NCBI RefSeq assembly: GCF_001517105.1
Contig: NZ_LPVF01000001.1
Location: 62,001-126,000, forward strand
Reading direction: 5' to 3'
DNA length: 64,000 nt
Source: Bacillus halotolerans
GTDB lineage: Bacteria; Bacillota; Bacilli; Bacillales; Bacillaceae
How positions within the stretch are numbered: the stretch's first letter is position 1; every line of letters starts with the position of its first letter. Under the pieces are notes generated by a model. The model made no database searches. It worked only from the letters and a program-made list of their open reading frames with translations, and was not told the DNA's origin. A program made the translations under genes and the position numbers. This document shows, piece by piece, positions 35,611-43,751 of the stretch.

Positions 35611-36534
35611 TTGACTTACATCGTACAAACAAACGGACTGACCAAAACGTTTCAAGGCAAAGAAGTCGTTTCAGATGTCAGCATGCATATCAAAAAAGGT
35701 GAAATTTACGGCTTTCTCGGCCCAAACGGAGCGGGGAAAACAACCATCATGAAAATGCTGACAAGTCTTGTAAAACCGACAAGCGGTGAAATCAATATCC
35801 TCGGAAACAACTTCAACCATACATCATATGAGGTGCTCGGCAGGATCGGCAGCATGATTGAATATCCGATTTTCTATGAGAATCTGACGGCTATCGAAAA
35901 TTTAGAGCTGCATTGTGCATACATGGGATATCACAATAAAAAAGCCATTCAAGAAGTACTCGATATGGTGAATTTAAAACAGATCGACAAGAAACCCGTC
36001 AAAACATTTTCGCTTGGAATGAAGCAGCGCCTCGGCATAGCGCGCGCCATCCTCACCAAACCTGATCTGCTTATATTGGATGAGCCGGTAAACGGTCTTG
36101 ATCCTGTCGGCATTAAAAAGATCAGAAACTTATTTCAAGTATTAAGCAAGGAGTATGGAATGACACTGCTGATCTCCAGCCATATGCTGAGTGAGATCGA
36201 ACAAATTGCGGACACAATCGGCGTCATTCGTGACGGCAGGCTGCTGGAAGAGGTGTCGATGGAAGATGTCAGGGGACAAAACACAGAATACATCGAACTC
36301 GTTACATCGAATCAGACAAAAGCCTGCTTTGTGCTTGAGAAAGAACTTCACATTGCCAACTTTAAAATCTTAAGTGATAAAACCATTCGGATCTATGATG
36401 CTCAACAATCACAGGGTGCCATATCAAAAGCGCTGATTTTAAATGATGTAGACATTGAATCAATAAATAAAAAGTATACGTCACTGGAGGACTACTTCAT
36501 CAGCTTGATCAACGGCAATCACATCAGTGCGTAA
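35611..36534 (+). CDS. ycbN: ABC transporter ATP-binding protein YcbN
   Basis: A 307-residue ATPase of the bacitracin/lantibiotic (BcrA-like) exporter type. Walker A FLGPNGAGKTT (near residue 40), signature FSLGMKQRLG, Walker B LLILDEPVNGLDP and the switch His in LLISSHMLSEIE are intact; the C-terminal ~90 residues are the BcrA-type extension. The start is TTG 35611, after AAAGGAGCAACAACG; the longer frame from 35554 extends into the promoter region. It is followed by the permease gene ycbO. Confidence 0.9.
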   Translation: MTYIVQTNGLTKTFQGKEVVSDVSMHIKKGEIYGFLGPNGAGKTTIMKMLTSLVKPTSGEINILGNNFNHTSYEVLGRIGSMIEYPIFYENLTAIENLELHCAYMGYHNKKAIQEVLDMVNLKQIDKKPVKTFSLGMKQRLGIARAILTKPDLLILDEPVNGLDPVGIKKIRNLFQVLSKEYGMTLLISSHMLSEIEQIADTIGVIRDGRLLEEVSMEDVRGQNTEYIELVTSNQTKACFVLEKELHIANFKILSDKTIRIYDAQQSQGAISKALILNDVDIESINKKYTSLEDYFISLINGNHISA

Positions 36535-36548
36535 AGGAGGCGAGACCG

Positions 36549-37238
36549 TTGCTGAATTTGATCAGAATCGAATTAAGGAAAATGAAGATGGGATGGTATG
36601 TGAGAGGAGTCATCATTGCTAACCTGATTATCCTTGGCTTTATGTGGTTGGTCAGTTACACAGAAAAAGCGGAGGGCACTGAATCGCTCCAAAGCATGGA
36701 TGAAGCATTTCTTGTCATTGGCACTTTTGTCAGAGCGGTGTTTATCGTTTTTGGCGCAGTACTGATCGCCAAATTAGTCATATCGGAATATAAAAACAAA
36801 ACGATTCAAGTGATGTTCACGTACCCGATCAGCCGGAAAAAACTGCTCGCTGCTAAGCTTAGCATCTCAGGCGGGCTGACGTTTATCACCATTTTGGTCT
36901 CAAATGCGTTCGTAGCAGCTGCTTTCTATATGCTGAACTCGATCTACCATGTCATTCCGGGAGAATTGAGCGCCGATGTCATTTCTCAGCATTCGATAAA
37001 AATCGCGGTTTTCGCTTTTGGCGCCGCTGGCACCAGTTTAGTTCCCATCTTTTTTGGGATGCGTAAGCACTCTGTCTCGGCAACCATCATTTCATCTGTC
37101 GTGATCGTCATGCTGATGAGTTCAACAAGCCCGGGCCTGTCCATTTCTTCCATTGTATATATTCCATTATCTCTAGCTGCTGTCGGTTTGTTTTTTTCAT
37201 ACATGGCAGTCAGGAAAGCAGACTGGCAAGATGCTTAA
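36549..37238 (+). CDS. ycbO: ABC-2 type permease YcbO
   Basis: A 229-residue membrane protein with six hydrophobic segments: one near residues 15-38, another at 55-80, then GGLTFITILVSNAFVAAAF and three more to the C-terminus. The cytoplasmic YKNKTIQVMFTYPISRKKLLAAKL segment is the hallmark of lantibiotic-immunity/ABC-2 permeases (BcrB, MutE-like). The start is TTG 36549 after AAAGGAGGCGAGACC. It pairs with YcbN. A close but frameshifted paralogue follows 18 bases downstream. Confidence 0.87.
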   Translation: MLNLIRIELRKMKMGWYVRGVIIANLIILGFMWLVSYTEKAEGTESLQSMDEAFLVIGTFVRAVFIVFGAVLIAKLVISEYKNKTIQVMFTYPISRKKLLAAKLSISGGLTFITILVSNAFVAAAFYMLNSIYHVIPGELSADVISQHSIKIAVFAFGAAGTSLVPIFFGMRKHSVSATIISSVVIVMLMSSTSPGLSISSIVYIPLSLAAVGLFFSYMAVRKADWQDA

Positions 37239-37256
37239 ATACGGAGTTGAAACAAC

Positions 37257-37951
37257 ATGTTGAATTTAATGAAACTTGAATTGAAAAAAATGAAAGTAGG
37301 CTGGTATTACAGAGGCGCCGTTATTGCGAATTTATGTATTCTCGGATTTATGTGCTTGATCGCATCAGAAGAAAAAAACTCCCGCAGCCGGAGATGATGA
37401 CTGATGCGGCATCCACGCTATTTTTGCTTGGAACGTTTGTAAGATCTGTATTTGTTGTTTTCGCCAGTGTGCTGATTGCCAAATTGATTATTAGCGAGTA
37501 CAAAAATAAAACGATTACCGTCATGTTTACATATCCCATCAGCCGGAAAAAACTGATTGCTGCCAAGCTGCTGATTACAGGCGGACTGACGTTTATCACC
37601 ATTATGGTGTCTGAACTTGCGCTTGCATTCATCTTTGCGCAAATCAATCAATATTATCAACTTACACCTGCGATGTTATCAGTCCAGACTATCGGGCAAG
37701 AGGTCGGCAGTATGGCGATATATGCCGCTTCGGCTGCTTGCTTGAGTTTTATTCCTTTATATTTTGGAATGAGGAAACGCTCTGTTCCGGCTGCTATCAT
37801 TTCATCGGTTATATTGACGATACTGATCAGCCAGCAAAGCCCCGAGTTATCGCTGGCAACGATTATCTACATTCCGCTTTCTTTAGGTGCGATCGGCATC
37901 TTGATAGCGATTTGGTCTGTCCGAAACATAGACCGGGAAGATGCTTTATGA
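37257..37951 (+). pseudogene. Second ycbO-like ABC permease gene, interrupted by a 1-base frameshift
   Basis: ATG 37257 starts a frame nearly parallel to ycbO (MLNLMKLELKKMKVGWY) that stops at about 37397. The rest, from LPQPEMMTDAASTLFLLGTF to the stop at 37951, is in another frame. One extra A in the A7 run at 37372-37378 joins them into a full 231-residue ABC-2 permease with the same YKNKTITVMFTYPISRKKL motif. The copy is clearly a tandem duplicate of ycbO, well diverged, suggesting a heteromeric permease (as in two-permease lantibiotic exporters) before the break. In frame the site reads GAA AAA AAC, the same as in ybfO, so slippage could still give the full product. The C-terminal fragment could restart at ATG 37334. 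Confidence 0.8.
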
Positions 37952-37952
37952 T

Positions 37953-37984
37953 AGAAGGCCGATGCTGTCAGCACCGGCCTTTTG
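37953..37984. terminator. Bidirectional terminator between the ycbO copies and ycbP
   Basis: AAGGCCGATGCTG pairs with CAGCACCGGCCTT with one mismatch, followed by a T-rich tail; it separates convergent units. Confidence 0.8.
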
Positions 37985-37985
37985 T

Positions 37986-38372
37986 TTATGAATCTGTTCT
38001 TGTTTCAAGATAATGCTTTTTGCCAATTTCTTTGCTCATCATATAGAAATGGAAGCAATATTCACCGATGGCCATGGCGATTGCTCCAAATAGAGCCGCC
38101 AGCGCAATTTCTCCGCCAGTCATCCCCATAGAAAGCGGCATGCCCATCAGCCAAATCACGAGAAATGCCAAACCGAAATCAGCTAAAGTGGCGATCATAT
38201 TGTTCCATCGGGGCAATACATAAAGGTCTCCAAGCAAATAAGAAATGACCCCTAACACAACCGTCATCAGCAGCGTATCACCAAACGTGAAACCAAAGCC
38301 AAGACCCAGCACCAAATACAAAACAATAATCGTCATAATACCTTTAATCGCGAGCGCTTTCACATGTGTCAT
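37986..38372 (-). CDS. ycbP: DUF2512-type membrane protein YcbP
   Basis: A 128-residue protein with four hydrophobic segments ([40 protein letters not shown], an [15 protein letters not shown] region and [21 protein letters not shown]), the pattern of YndM-like DUF2512 proteins. GGAGGAACC precedes the ATG on the minus strand. Function is unknown; homologues are often expressed in stress or sporulation. Confidence 0.8.
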   Translation of the reverse strand: MTHVKALAIKGIMTIIVLYLVLGLGFGFTFGDTLLMTVVLGVISYLLGDLYVLPRWNNMIATLADFGLAFLVIWLMGMPLSMGMTGGEIALAALFGAIAMAIGEYCFHFYMMSKEIGKKHYLETRTDS

Positions 38373-38717
38373 GATAAGGTTCCTCCTTCTTTTATCTGAT
38401 TTGTTATGTATGATTCCTCAAATACGGAAAGTTAAACATTACTTAGTGTTCTTTAAAAGCGTTTTCGGCTACAGGAGGAAAAAGGCTGAAGAACTGTTAT
38501 GGATCGGGGGATGAAGCGGCAGCTGCCATGCTCGTGGAATCCGGGATTTTACATTAGATTTCCTTGACGGCCAGATGTCCACTTTTCTTCTGCAATTACC
38601 GATCTTTATGGTTTGTGACAGTAGCGGGAGAATAAATTTTAAAACTTCTCCTGTCCCTCCGTCATCACTCTTTGGGTATTGCAATATGATGAAAGGAGAA
38701 AAAGGGGAGGTGACGTG
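38373..38717. other. Intergenic region ycbP-cwlJ
   Basis: About 345 bases without a convincing gene. An AGGAGG at 38475-38480 has no well-spaced start; a 22-codon frame from ATG 38500 is too far from it. A GTCATC/CAATATGAT pair near 38662-38692 could be a mother-cell (SigE-type) promoter for cwlJ, as expected for this sporulation gene, but the match is modest. Confidence 0.4.
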
Positions 38718-39146
38718 ATGGCGGTTGTGAGAGCAACAAGCGCTGATGTCAACTTGATGGCACGGCTGCTCAGAGCGGAAGCGGAAGGTGAAGGAAAGCA
38801 GGGGATGCTGCTTGTCGGAAATGTTGGGATTAATCGGCTGAGGGCCAATTGCTCTGATTTTAAAGGCCTCCGCACCATCAGGCAGATGATTTTTCAGCCG
38901 CATGCGTTTGAAGCGGTGACCCATGGATACTTTTATCAAAGACCGCGGGAAAGCGAGCGGGCCTTGGCGCGCCGGACGATAAACGGGGAGAGGTTCTGGC
39001 CGGCAAAATTCAGCTTGTGGTATTTCAAGCCGGAAGGAAACTGCCCGCCGACCTGGTATAACCAGCCGTTTGTGGCCAGATTCAAATCACATTGTTTTTA
39101 TCAGCCGACGGCCGAAACATGTGAAAACGTATATAACACTTTTTAG
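38718..39146 (+). CDS. cwlJ: Spore cortex-lytic enzyme CwlJ
   Basis: CwlJ is a spore-coat-localised cortex hydrolase made in the mother cell and needed for Ca-DPA-triggered germination. The 142-residue protein is a single Hydrolase_2/SleB catalytic domain without a signal peptide; LMARLLRAEAEGEG holds the catalytic Glu and VGNVGINRL, FEAVTHGYF and PAKFSLWYF are family motifs. The start at 38718 follows GGGGAGGTGACGTG; an in-frame upstream start at 38679 is less likely. A terminator follows. Confidence 0.94.
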   Translation: MAVVRATSADVNLMARLLRAEAEGEGKQGMLLVGNVGINRLRANCSDFKGLRTIRQMIFQPHAFEAVTHGYFYQRPRESERALARRTINGERFWPAKFSLWYFKPEGNCPPTWYNQPFVARFKSHCFYQPTAETCENVYNTF

Positions 39147-39153
39147 GGGCAGG

Positions 39154-39183
39154 ACGCCGTTCGCATTTGAACGGTGTTTTTTC
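39154..39183 (+). terminator. cwlJ terminator
   Basis: ACGCCGTTC pairs with GAACGGTGT, followed by T6. Confidence 0.75.
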
Positions 39184-39242
39184 TTTATTGGAAAATATTT
39201 CTGTGAGATAATCGTAGAAAAGAACTACAGGAGATGACAAAG

Positions 39243-39980
39243 ATGGCGACAATTGACCTGCAAAAGAAGAGCGTAAAAATCGTACTGGAGAAAAAACAGT
39301 TAACCAAGGTGACGGCTCGTGTTGGGCTGGTGCTGGATATTACCGGTTCAATGAGAACGCTGTATAAAAACGGAACGGTTCAAAAAGTGGTGGAGCGGAT
39401 TTTGGCTGTGGCTGATCAGTTTGATGATAACGGCCTGCTTGATGTATGGGTTTATGATAATGAATTCTCCCGGTTAAAGCCAGTCTCTGAAATCGATTTT
39501 TCTTTTTCAGGCTATGTTGATCGCGAAATTTTGAATAATGAACTCTTGCATAAATTCGGGAGAAATGATGAGCCGCCGGTCATGAAAGATGTATTACATA
39601 AATATGTTGTGGAAGAACCGAGTTCATATCCCGCCTTTATCGTTTTTATTAATGATGGAGGGTGTAAAAAATCCATCAAACCCATTATTGAAGCTGCCTC
39701 TGATAAACCGGTGTTTTGGCAGTTTGTCGGCATCGGAAACGGCAATTTCGATTTTCTTCATAAACTGGATACGCTAGAAGGGCGTGTTGTTGATAACGCA
39801 AACTTCCTGCATATCGAAGACATTGAACGCATCTCTGATGATGAGCTTTATGATGCATTGCTTACTGAATTTCCATTTTGGCTGCAAGAAGTGAAGGAAA
39901 AAGGAATTTTAATAGAACAAGAGCCTGAAGCTGCAAAACCGGAAAAGAAGGGCTTTTTCAGCAGATTGTTTTCTAAATAA
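39243..39980 (+). CDS. ycbR: TerF-like von Willebrand A domain protein YcbR
   Basis: A 245-residue cytoplasmic protein made of one vWA domain: the metal-site motif DITGSM near residue 30, DVWVYDNEF, and the acidic motif VFINDGG, as in tellurite-resistance/stress proteins TerF/TerY. The C-terminus ends in a short basic tail (GFFSRLFSK). The start at 39243 lies 9 bases after AGGAG; ATG 39234 is too close. It stands alone between terminators; no other ter genes are in the window. The function is unknown. Confidence 0.83.
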   Translation: MATIDLQKKSVKIVLEKKQLTKVTARVGLVLDITGSMRTLYKNGTVQKVVERILAVADQFDDNGLLDVWVYDNEFSRLKPVSEIDFSFSGYVDREILNNELLHKFGRNDEPPVMKDVLHKYVVEEPSSYPAFIVFINDGGCKKSIKPIIEAASDKPVFWQFVGIGNGNFDFLHKLDTLEGRVVDNANFLHIEDIERISDDELYDALLTEFPFWLQEVKEKGILIEQEPEAAKPEKKGFFSRLFSK

Positions 39981-39994
39981 CAGACAGCTTTTCC

Positions 39995-40040
39995 AAACAC
40001 TGAGTGATTCTGCAAAATCGCTCGGTGTTTTTGTTTTTTT
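39995..40040 (+). terminator. ycbR terminator
   Basis: A long stem AAACACTGAGTGATT with AATCGCTCGGTGTTT, followed by a T-rich tail. Confidence 0.75.
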
Positions 40041-40177
40041 AAGATCATGTGAAGAAAAATGGGTAAAAAGGGCGGCTTGCAAACGACAGGATATACAGAA
40101 AACACGCCGTTTTGCCAGCTGTCGGCATGTTTCGGCGAAGGGGCTGTGAATGAAGTCCTGTTTCCGATGTTCAGTGC

Positions 40178-40229
40178 TTACAATCCCTTCACACTTCTTC
40201 ACAGCTAATTAACAATCGTTTCCTATAAT
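40178..40229 (+). promoter_or_regulatory. PhoP boxes and promoter of phoD-tatAd-tatCd
   Basis: TTCACA (40188-40193), TTCACA (40198-40203) and TTAACA (40209-40214), preceded by a weaker TTACAA (40178), recur every 10-11 bases; TATAAT at 40224-40229 is the -10 box. This matches the TT(A/C)ACA repeats bound by phospho-PhoP upstream of SigA promoters in phosphate starvation. Confidence 0.85.
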
Positions 40230-40262
40230 GAAAGCGATCAATGAGAAGAGAGGGGATCTGGA

Positions 40263-42014
40263 ATGGCATATGACAGTCGTTTTGATGAATGGGTACAGAA
40301 ACTGAAAGAGGAAAGCTTTCAAAACAATACGTTTGACCGCCGCAAATTTATTCAAGGAGCGGGTAAGATTGCAGGACTTTCTCTTGGATTAACGATTGCC
40401 CAGTCGGTTGGGGCCTTTGAAGTAAATGCTGCGCCTAAATTCTCAAGCTATCCGTTTACATTAGGGGTAGCGTCAGGTGATCCGCTTTCTGACAGTGTCG
40501 TACTCTGGACACGTCTGGCGCCAGATCCACTGAACGGTGGAGGAATGCCGAACAAGGCGGTTCCAGTCAAATGGGAAGTCGCAAAGGATGAGCATTTCCG
40601 TAAGATCGTGAGAAAGGGCACAGAAATGGCCAAACCGAGTCTCGCCCATTCTGTCCACGTGGAAGCGGACGGGCTTGAACCGAACAAAGTGTACTACTAC
40701 CGATTCAAAACTGGACATGAGCTAAGTCCTGTCGGAAAAACAAAAACACTGCCGGCCCCAGGTGCCAATGTGCCGAAAATGACCTTTGCCTTCGCTTCCT
40801 GCCAGCAATATGAGCATGGCTATTATACAGCCTACAAGCATATGGCGAAGGAAAAGCTTGATCTTGTCTTCCATCTCGGTGATTACATATATGAATACGG
40901 CCCAAATGAATATGTATCAAAAACAGGCAATGTCCGCACGCATAGCAGCGCGGAAATCATCACGCTGCAGGACTATCGAAACCGCCATGCCCAATACCGT
41001 TCAGACGCTAATTTAAAAGCGGCGCATGCGGCGTTTCCTTGGGTTGTCACGTGGGATGACCATGAAGTTGAAAATAACTATGCCAATAAAATCCCGGAAA
41101 AAGGGCAGTCGGTTGACGCGTTTGTATTGCGCCGTGCGGCGGCGTATCAGGCTTATTATGAGCATATGCCGCTCCGCATCTCCTCTCTGCCGAATGGCCC
41201 GGATATGCAGCTGTACCGCCACTTTACGTATGGAAATCTGGCATCATTTAATGTGCTGGATACACGTCAGTACAGAGATGACCAAGCCAATAACGACGGC
41301 AATAAGCCGCCTTCTGATGAATCGCTCAATCCGAATCGGACCTTGTTAGGAAAAGAACAGGAGCAATGGCTTTTTAATAATTTGAGCAGCTCGACAGCAT
41401 ATTGGAATGTGCTGGCACAGCAAATCTTCTTTGCGAAGTGGAATTTCGGGACAAGCTCAAGCCCGATTTACAGCATGGATTCATGGGACGGTTATCCGGC
41501 TCAGCGCGAACGGGTCGTCAATTACATTAACAGCAAAAATTTAAACAATGTTGTCGTGCTGACAGGAGATGTACACGCAAGCTGGGCATCGAATCTGCAT
41601 GTCGATTTTAATAAAACAAGCTCAAAAATTTTCGGGGCTGAATTTGTCGGCACTTCCATCACATCCGGAGGAAACGGAGCGGATAAGCGGGCGGATACCG
41701 ATCAAATTTTAAAGGAAAATCCACATATCAAGTTCTTTAACGATTACCGCGGATATGTCCGCTGTACAGTAACGCCTCACCAGTGGAAAGCTGATTATCG
41801 GGTAATGCCATTTGTGACAGAGCCGGGAGCAGCCATTTCCACACGGGCTTCATTCGTTTATCAAAAAGACCAAACCGGATTGAGAAAGGTATCCTCGACA
41901 ATGGTTCAAGGCGGAGTGAAACAATCCAATGAAGTCGAAGAGGATCGTTTCTTTGAGCACAACAAAGCCCATGAAAAACAAATGATCAAAAAACGGGCAA
42001 AAATTACGCATTAA
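40263..42014 (+). CDS. phoD: Secreted phosphodiesterase/alkaline phosphatase D
   Basis: PhoD hydrolyses phosphodiesters, including wall teichoic acid, outside the cell under phosphate starvation. The 583-residue precursor starts with a long Tat signal peptide: the twin Arg in DRRKFIQGAGK (~residues 26-27), a moderate hydrophobic stretch and a cleavage region near VNAAP. The catalytic part shows Cys-bearing FAFASCQQYEHG, metal ligands in HLGDYIYEYG, TWDDHEVENNY and LTGDVHASW. It is the first gene of the operon with tatAd-tatCd, the dedicated translocase for PhoD in B. subtilis. PhoP boxes lie upstream. Confidence 0.95.
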   Translation: MAYDSRFDEWVQKLKEESFQNNTFDRRKFIQGAGKIAGLSLGLTIAQSVGAFEVNAAPKFSSYPFTLGVASGDPLSDSVVLWTRLAPDPLNGGGMPNKAVPVKWEVAKDEHFRKIVRKGTEMAKPSLAHSVHVEADGLEPNKVYYYRFKTGHELSPVGKTKTLPAPGANVPKMTFAFASCQQYEHGYYTAYKHMAKEKLDLVFHLGDYIYEYGPNEYVSKTGNVRTHSSAEIITLQDYRNRHAQYRSDANLKAAHAAFPWVVTWDDHEVENNYANKIPEKGQSVDAFVLRRAAAYQAYYEHMPLRISSLPNGPDMQLYRHFTYGNLASFNVLDTRQYRDDQANNDGNKPPSDESLNPNRTLLGKEQEQWLFNNLSSSTAYWNVLAQQIFFAKWNFGTSSSPIYSMDSWDGYPAQRERVVNYINSKNLNNVVVLTGDVHASWASNLHVDFNKTSSKIFGAEFVGTSITSGGNGADKRADTDQILKENPHIKFFNDYRGYVRCTVTPHQWKADYRVMPFVTEPGAAISTRASFVYQKDQTGLRKVSSTMVQGGVKQSNEVEEDRFFEHNKAHEKQMIKKRAKITH

Positions 42015-42027
42015 GGAGTGAAACATT

Positions 42028-42240
42028 ATGTTTTCAAACATTGGAATACCAGGTTTGATTCTGATCTTTGTCATCGCCCTCATTATTTTTGGCCCTTCAA
42101 AGCTTCCGGAAATCGGACGAGCCGCCGGTCGGACTCTGCTGGAATTCAAAAGCGCCACAAAATCACTTGTGTCTGGTGATGAAAAAGAAGAAAAATCAGC
42201 TGAGCTGTCAGCGGTCAAGCAGGACAAAAACGCAGGCTGA
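42028..42240 (+). CDS. tatAD: Twin-arginine translocase pore subunit TatAd
   Basis: A 70-residue protein with an N-terminal membrane helix ([22 protein letters not shown]), the [14 protein letters not shown] hinge/amphipathic helix and a charged tail, the standard TatA form. It combines TatA and TatB roles in Gram-positive bacteria. Start ATG 42028 lies 13 bases after the phoD stop with AAGGAGTG upstream. A hairpin follows, before tatCd. Confidence 0.95.
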   Translation: MFSNIGIPGLILIFVIALIIFGPSKLPEIGRAAGRTLLEFKSATKSLVSGDEKEEKSAELSAVKQDKNAG

Positions 42241-42248
42241 GTGCTGAT

Positions 42249-42276
42249 GAGGCAGACGCATGGTCTGCCTCTTTTT
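42249..42276 (+). terminator. Hairpin with T tail between tatAd and tatCd
   Basis: A 9-bp perfect stem (42249-42257 with 42263-42271), GCATG loop and T5. It may lower tatCd expression relative to tatAd. Confidence 0.7.
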
Positions 42277-42301
42277 CTCATGAAAGGGAGGGCTTTTTTG
42301 A

Positions 42302-43027
42302 ATGGATAAAAAAGAAACTCATCTGATCGGACATTTAGAAGAGCTTCGCCGTCGGATCATCTTCACACTTGCGGCTTTTCTTCTGTTTTTAATTACGGCT
42401 TTTTTGTTTGTGGAGGACATTTATGATTGGCTGATCAGAGATTTTGACGGGAAATTAGCTGTTCTCGGACCGAGTGAAATTCTCTGGGTATATATGATGC
42501 TTGCCGGCATTTGTGCGATTGCCGCCTCCATCCCCGTTGCCGCCTATCAGCTTTGGCGTTTTGTAGCGCCGGCGCTGACAAAAACGGAGCGCAACGTGAC
42601 ACTGATGTACATACCGGGATTATTCGCCCTGTTTCTGGCCGGCATCTCGTTCGGATATTTTGTGTTGTTTCCGATCGTTCTCGGCTTTTTGACACATTTG
42701 TCTGCCGGCCATTTTGAAACGATGTTTACCGCTGACCGCTATTTCAGGTTTATGGTGAATTTGAGCCTGCCGTTCGGTTTTCTGTTTGAAATGCCCCTTG
42801 TGGTGATGTTTTTGACAAGGTTAGGCATCTTAAATCCATACCGGCTGGCCAAAGCGAGAAAGCTGTCCTATTTTCTGCTGATCGTGGTGTCCATATTGAT
42901 TACCCCGCCAGACTTTATTTCTGATTTTCTCGTGATGATTCCGCTGCTTGTCCTGTTCGAAGTGAGCGTCACACTATCAGCGTTTGTATACAAAAAGAGA
43001 CTGACCAGTGAAGCGGCCGCCGCTTAG
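42302..43027 (+). CDS. tatCD: Twin-arginine translocase receptor subunit TatCd
   Basis: TatCd recognises the PhoD twin-arginine signal and assembles with TatAd. The 241-residue protein has six hydrophobic segments with the family features HLEELRRRII at the N-terminus, the Tat C motif around FVAPALTKTERN and the periplasmic Pro-rich loop. Start ATG 42302 follows AAAGGGAGGGC. Its stop codon overlaps that of convergent pcp by a few bases. Confidence 0.94.
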   Translation: MDKKETHLIGHLEELRRRIIFTLAAFLLFLITAFLFVEDIYDWLIRDFDGKLAVLGPSEILWVYMMLAGICAIAASIPVAAYQLWRFVAPALTKTERNVTLMYIPGLFALFLAGISFGYFVLFPIVLGFLTHLSAGHFETMFTADRYFRFMVNLSLPFGFLFEMPLVVMFLTRLGILNPYRLAKARKLSYFLLIVVSILITPPDFISDFLVMIPLLVLFEVSVTLSAFVYKKRLTSEAAAA

Positions 43028-43671
43028 TGCAGCGCGCCGCCGGGTGACTTCGTATCCTGATCATATTGTGCGGCCGTAACAGCGGCGATCCTCAATGCTT
43101 TGACGATCATGTCGAGGCTGAGGCTCGGCGCTGTTTTGTCGATTGTTTGTTCCGGAATGTACGGAATGTGGATAAACCCGCCGTGAATGTGCGGAGACGT
43201 ACGGTGAATGTGATCCATTAACCCGTAGAACAGATAGTTGCATACAAATGTGCCGGCCGTAAAGGAAACAGCCGCCGGAATGCCGTTTTCCTTCATTTGA
43301 GATGTGATGCGTTTAATCGGAAGCCCTGTCCAGTAAGCGGCAGGCCCGCCGGGAGAAATCTCCTCATCAATCGGCTGGTTTCCTTCATTATCCGGGATAC
43401 GCGCGTCTGCAAGATTGATCGCGACCCGTTCCGGTGTCACCTGCATCCGGCCGCCGGCTTGCCCGACGCAGATCACGATGTCCGGCTGATGTTTATGAAT
43501 CGCTTGCCGCAAAGTGTCGAGAGCGGTTCTGAACACAGTCGGAATTTGTGCCGAAGCGATGACCACCTGATCCGTTTCAAAGCCATTCAGCCGTTTCACC
43601 GCTTCCCACGATGGATTGACAGTTTCCTGATCAAAAGGGTCAAAACCTGTGAAGAGCACTTTTTTTCTCAT
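43024..43671 (-). CDS. pcp: Pyrrolidone-carboxylate peptidase (pyroglutamyl peptidase I)
   Basis: Pcp removes N-terminal pyroglutamate from peptides in the cytoplasm. The 215-residue family C15 protein has the catalytic Glu in GGRMQVTPERVAIN (~residue 81), Cys in TAGTFVCNYLFYG (~residue 143) and His in GGFIHIPYIP (~residue 167), all intact. The start at 43671 lies 8 bases after GGAGATGG; the in-frame ATG 43680 overlaps that site. It is convergent with tatCd and divergent from ycbU. Confidence 0.94.
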   Translation of the reverse strand: MRKKVLFTGFDPFDQETVNPSWEAVKRLNGFETDQVVIASAQIPTVFRTALDTLRQAIHKHQPDIVICVGQAGGRMQVTPERVAINLADARIPDNEGNQPIDEEISPGGPAAYWTGLPIKRITSQMKENGIPAAVSFTAGTFVCNYLFYGLMDHIHRTSPHIHGGFIHIPYIPEQTIDKTAPSLSLDMIVKALRIAAVTAAQYDQDTKSPGGALH

Positions 43672-43751
43672 GGAAGCCATCTCCTTTTTTCTATTATTCT
43701 ATTGTTTATTTCTGGATTTTTCATCAAAATAATAAAAAGGAGTGAATCAGA

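Noticed and set aside
38469-38939. A 156-codon minus-strand frame opposite cwlJ
   Set aside because: Most of it is the antisense of the conserved CwlJ catalytic domain; composition and lack of a start site argue for a shadow frame.
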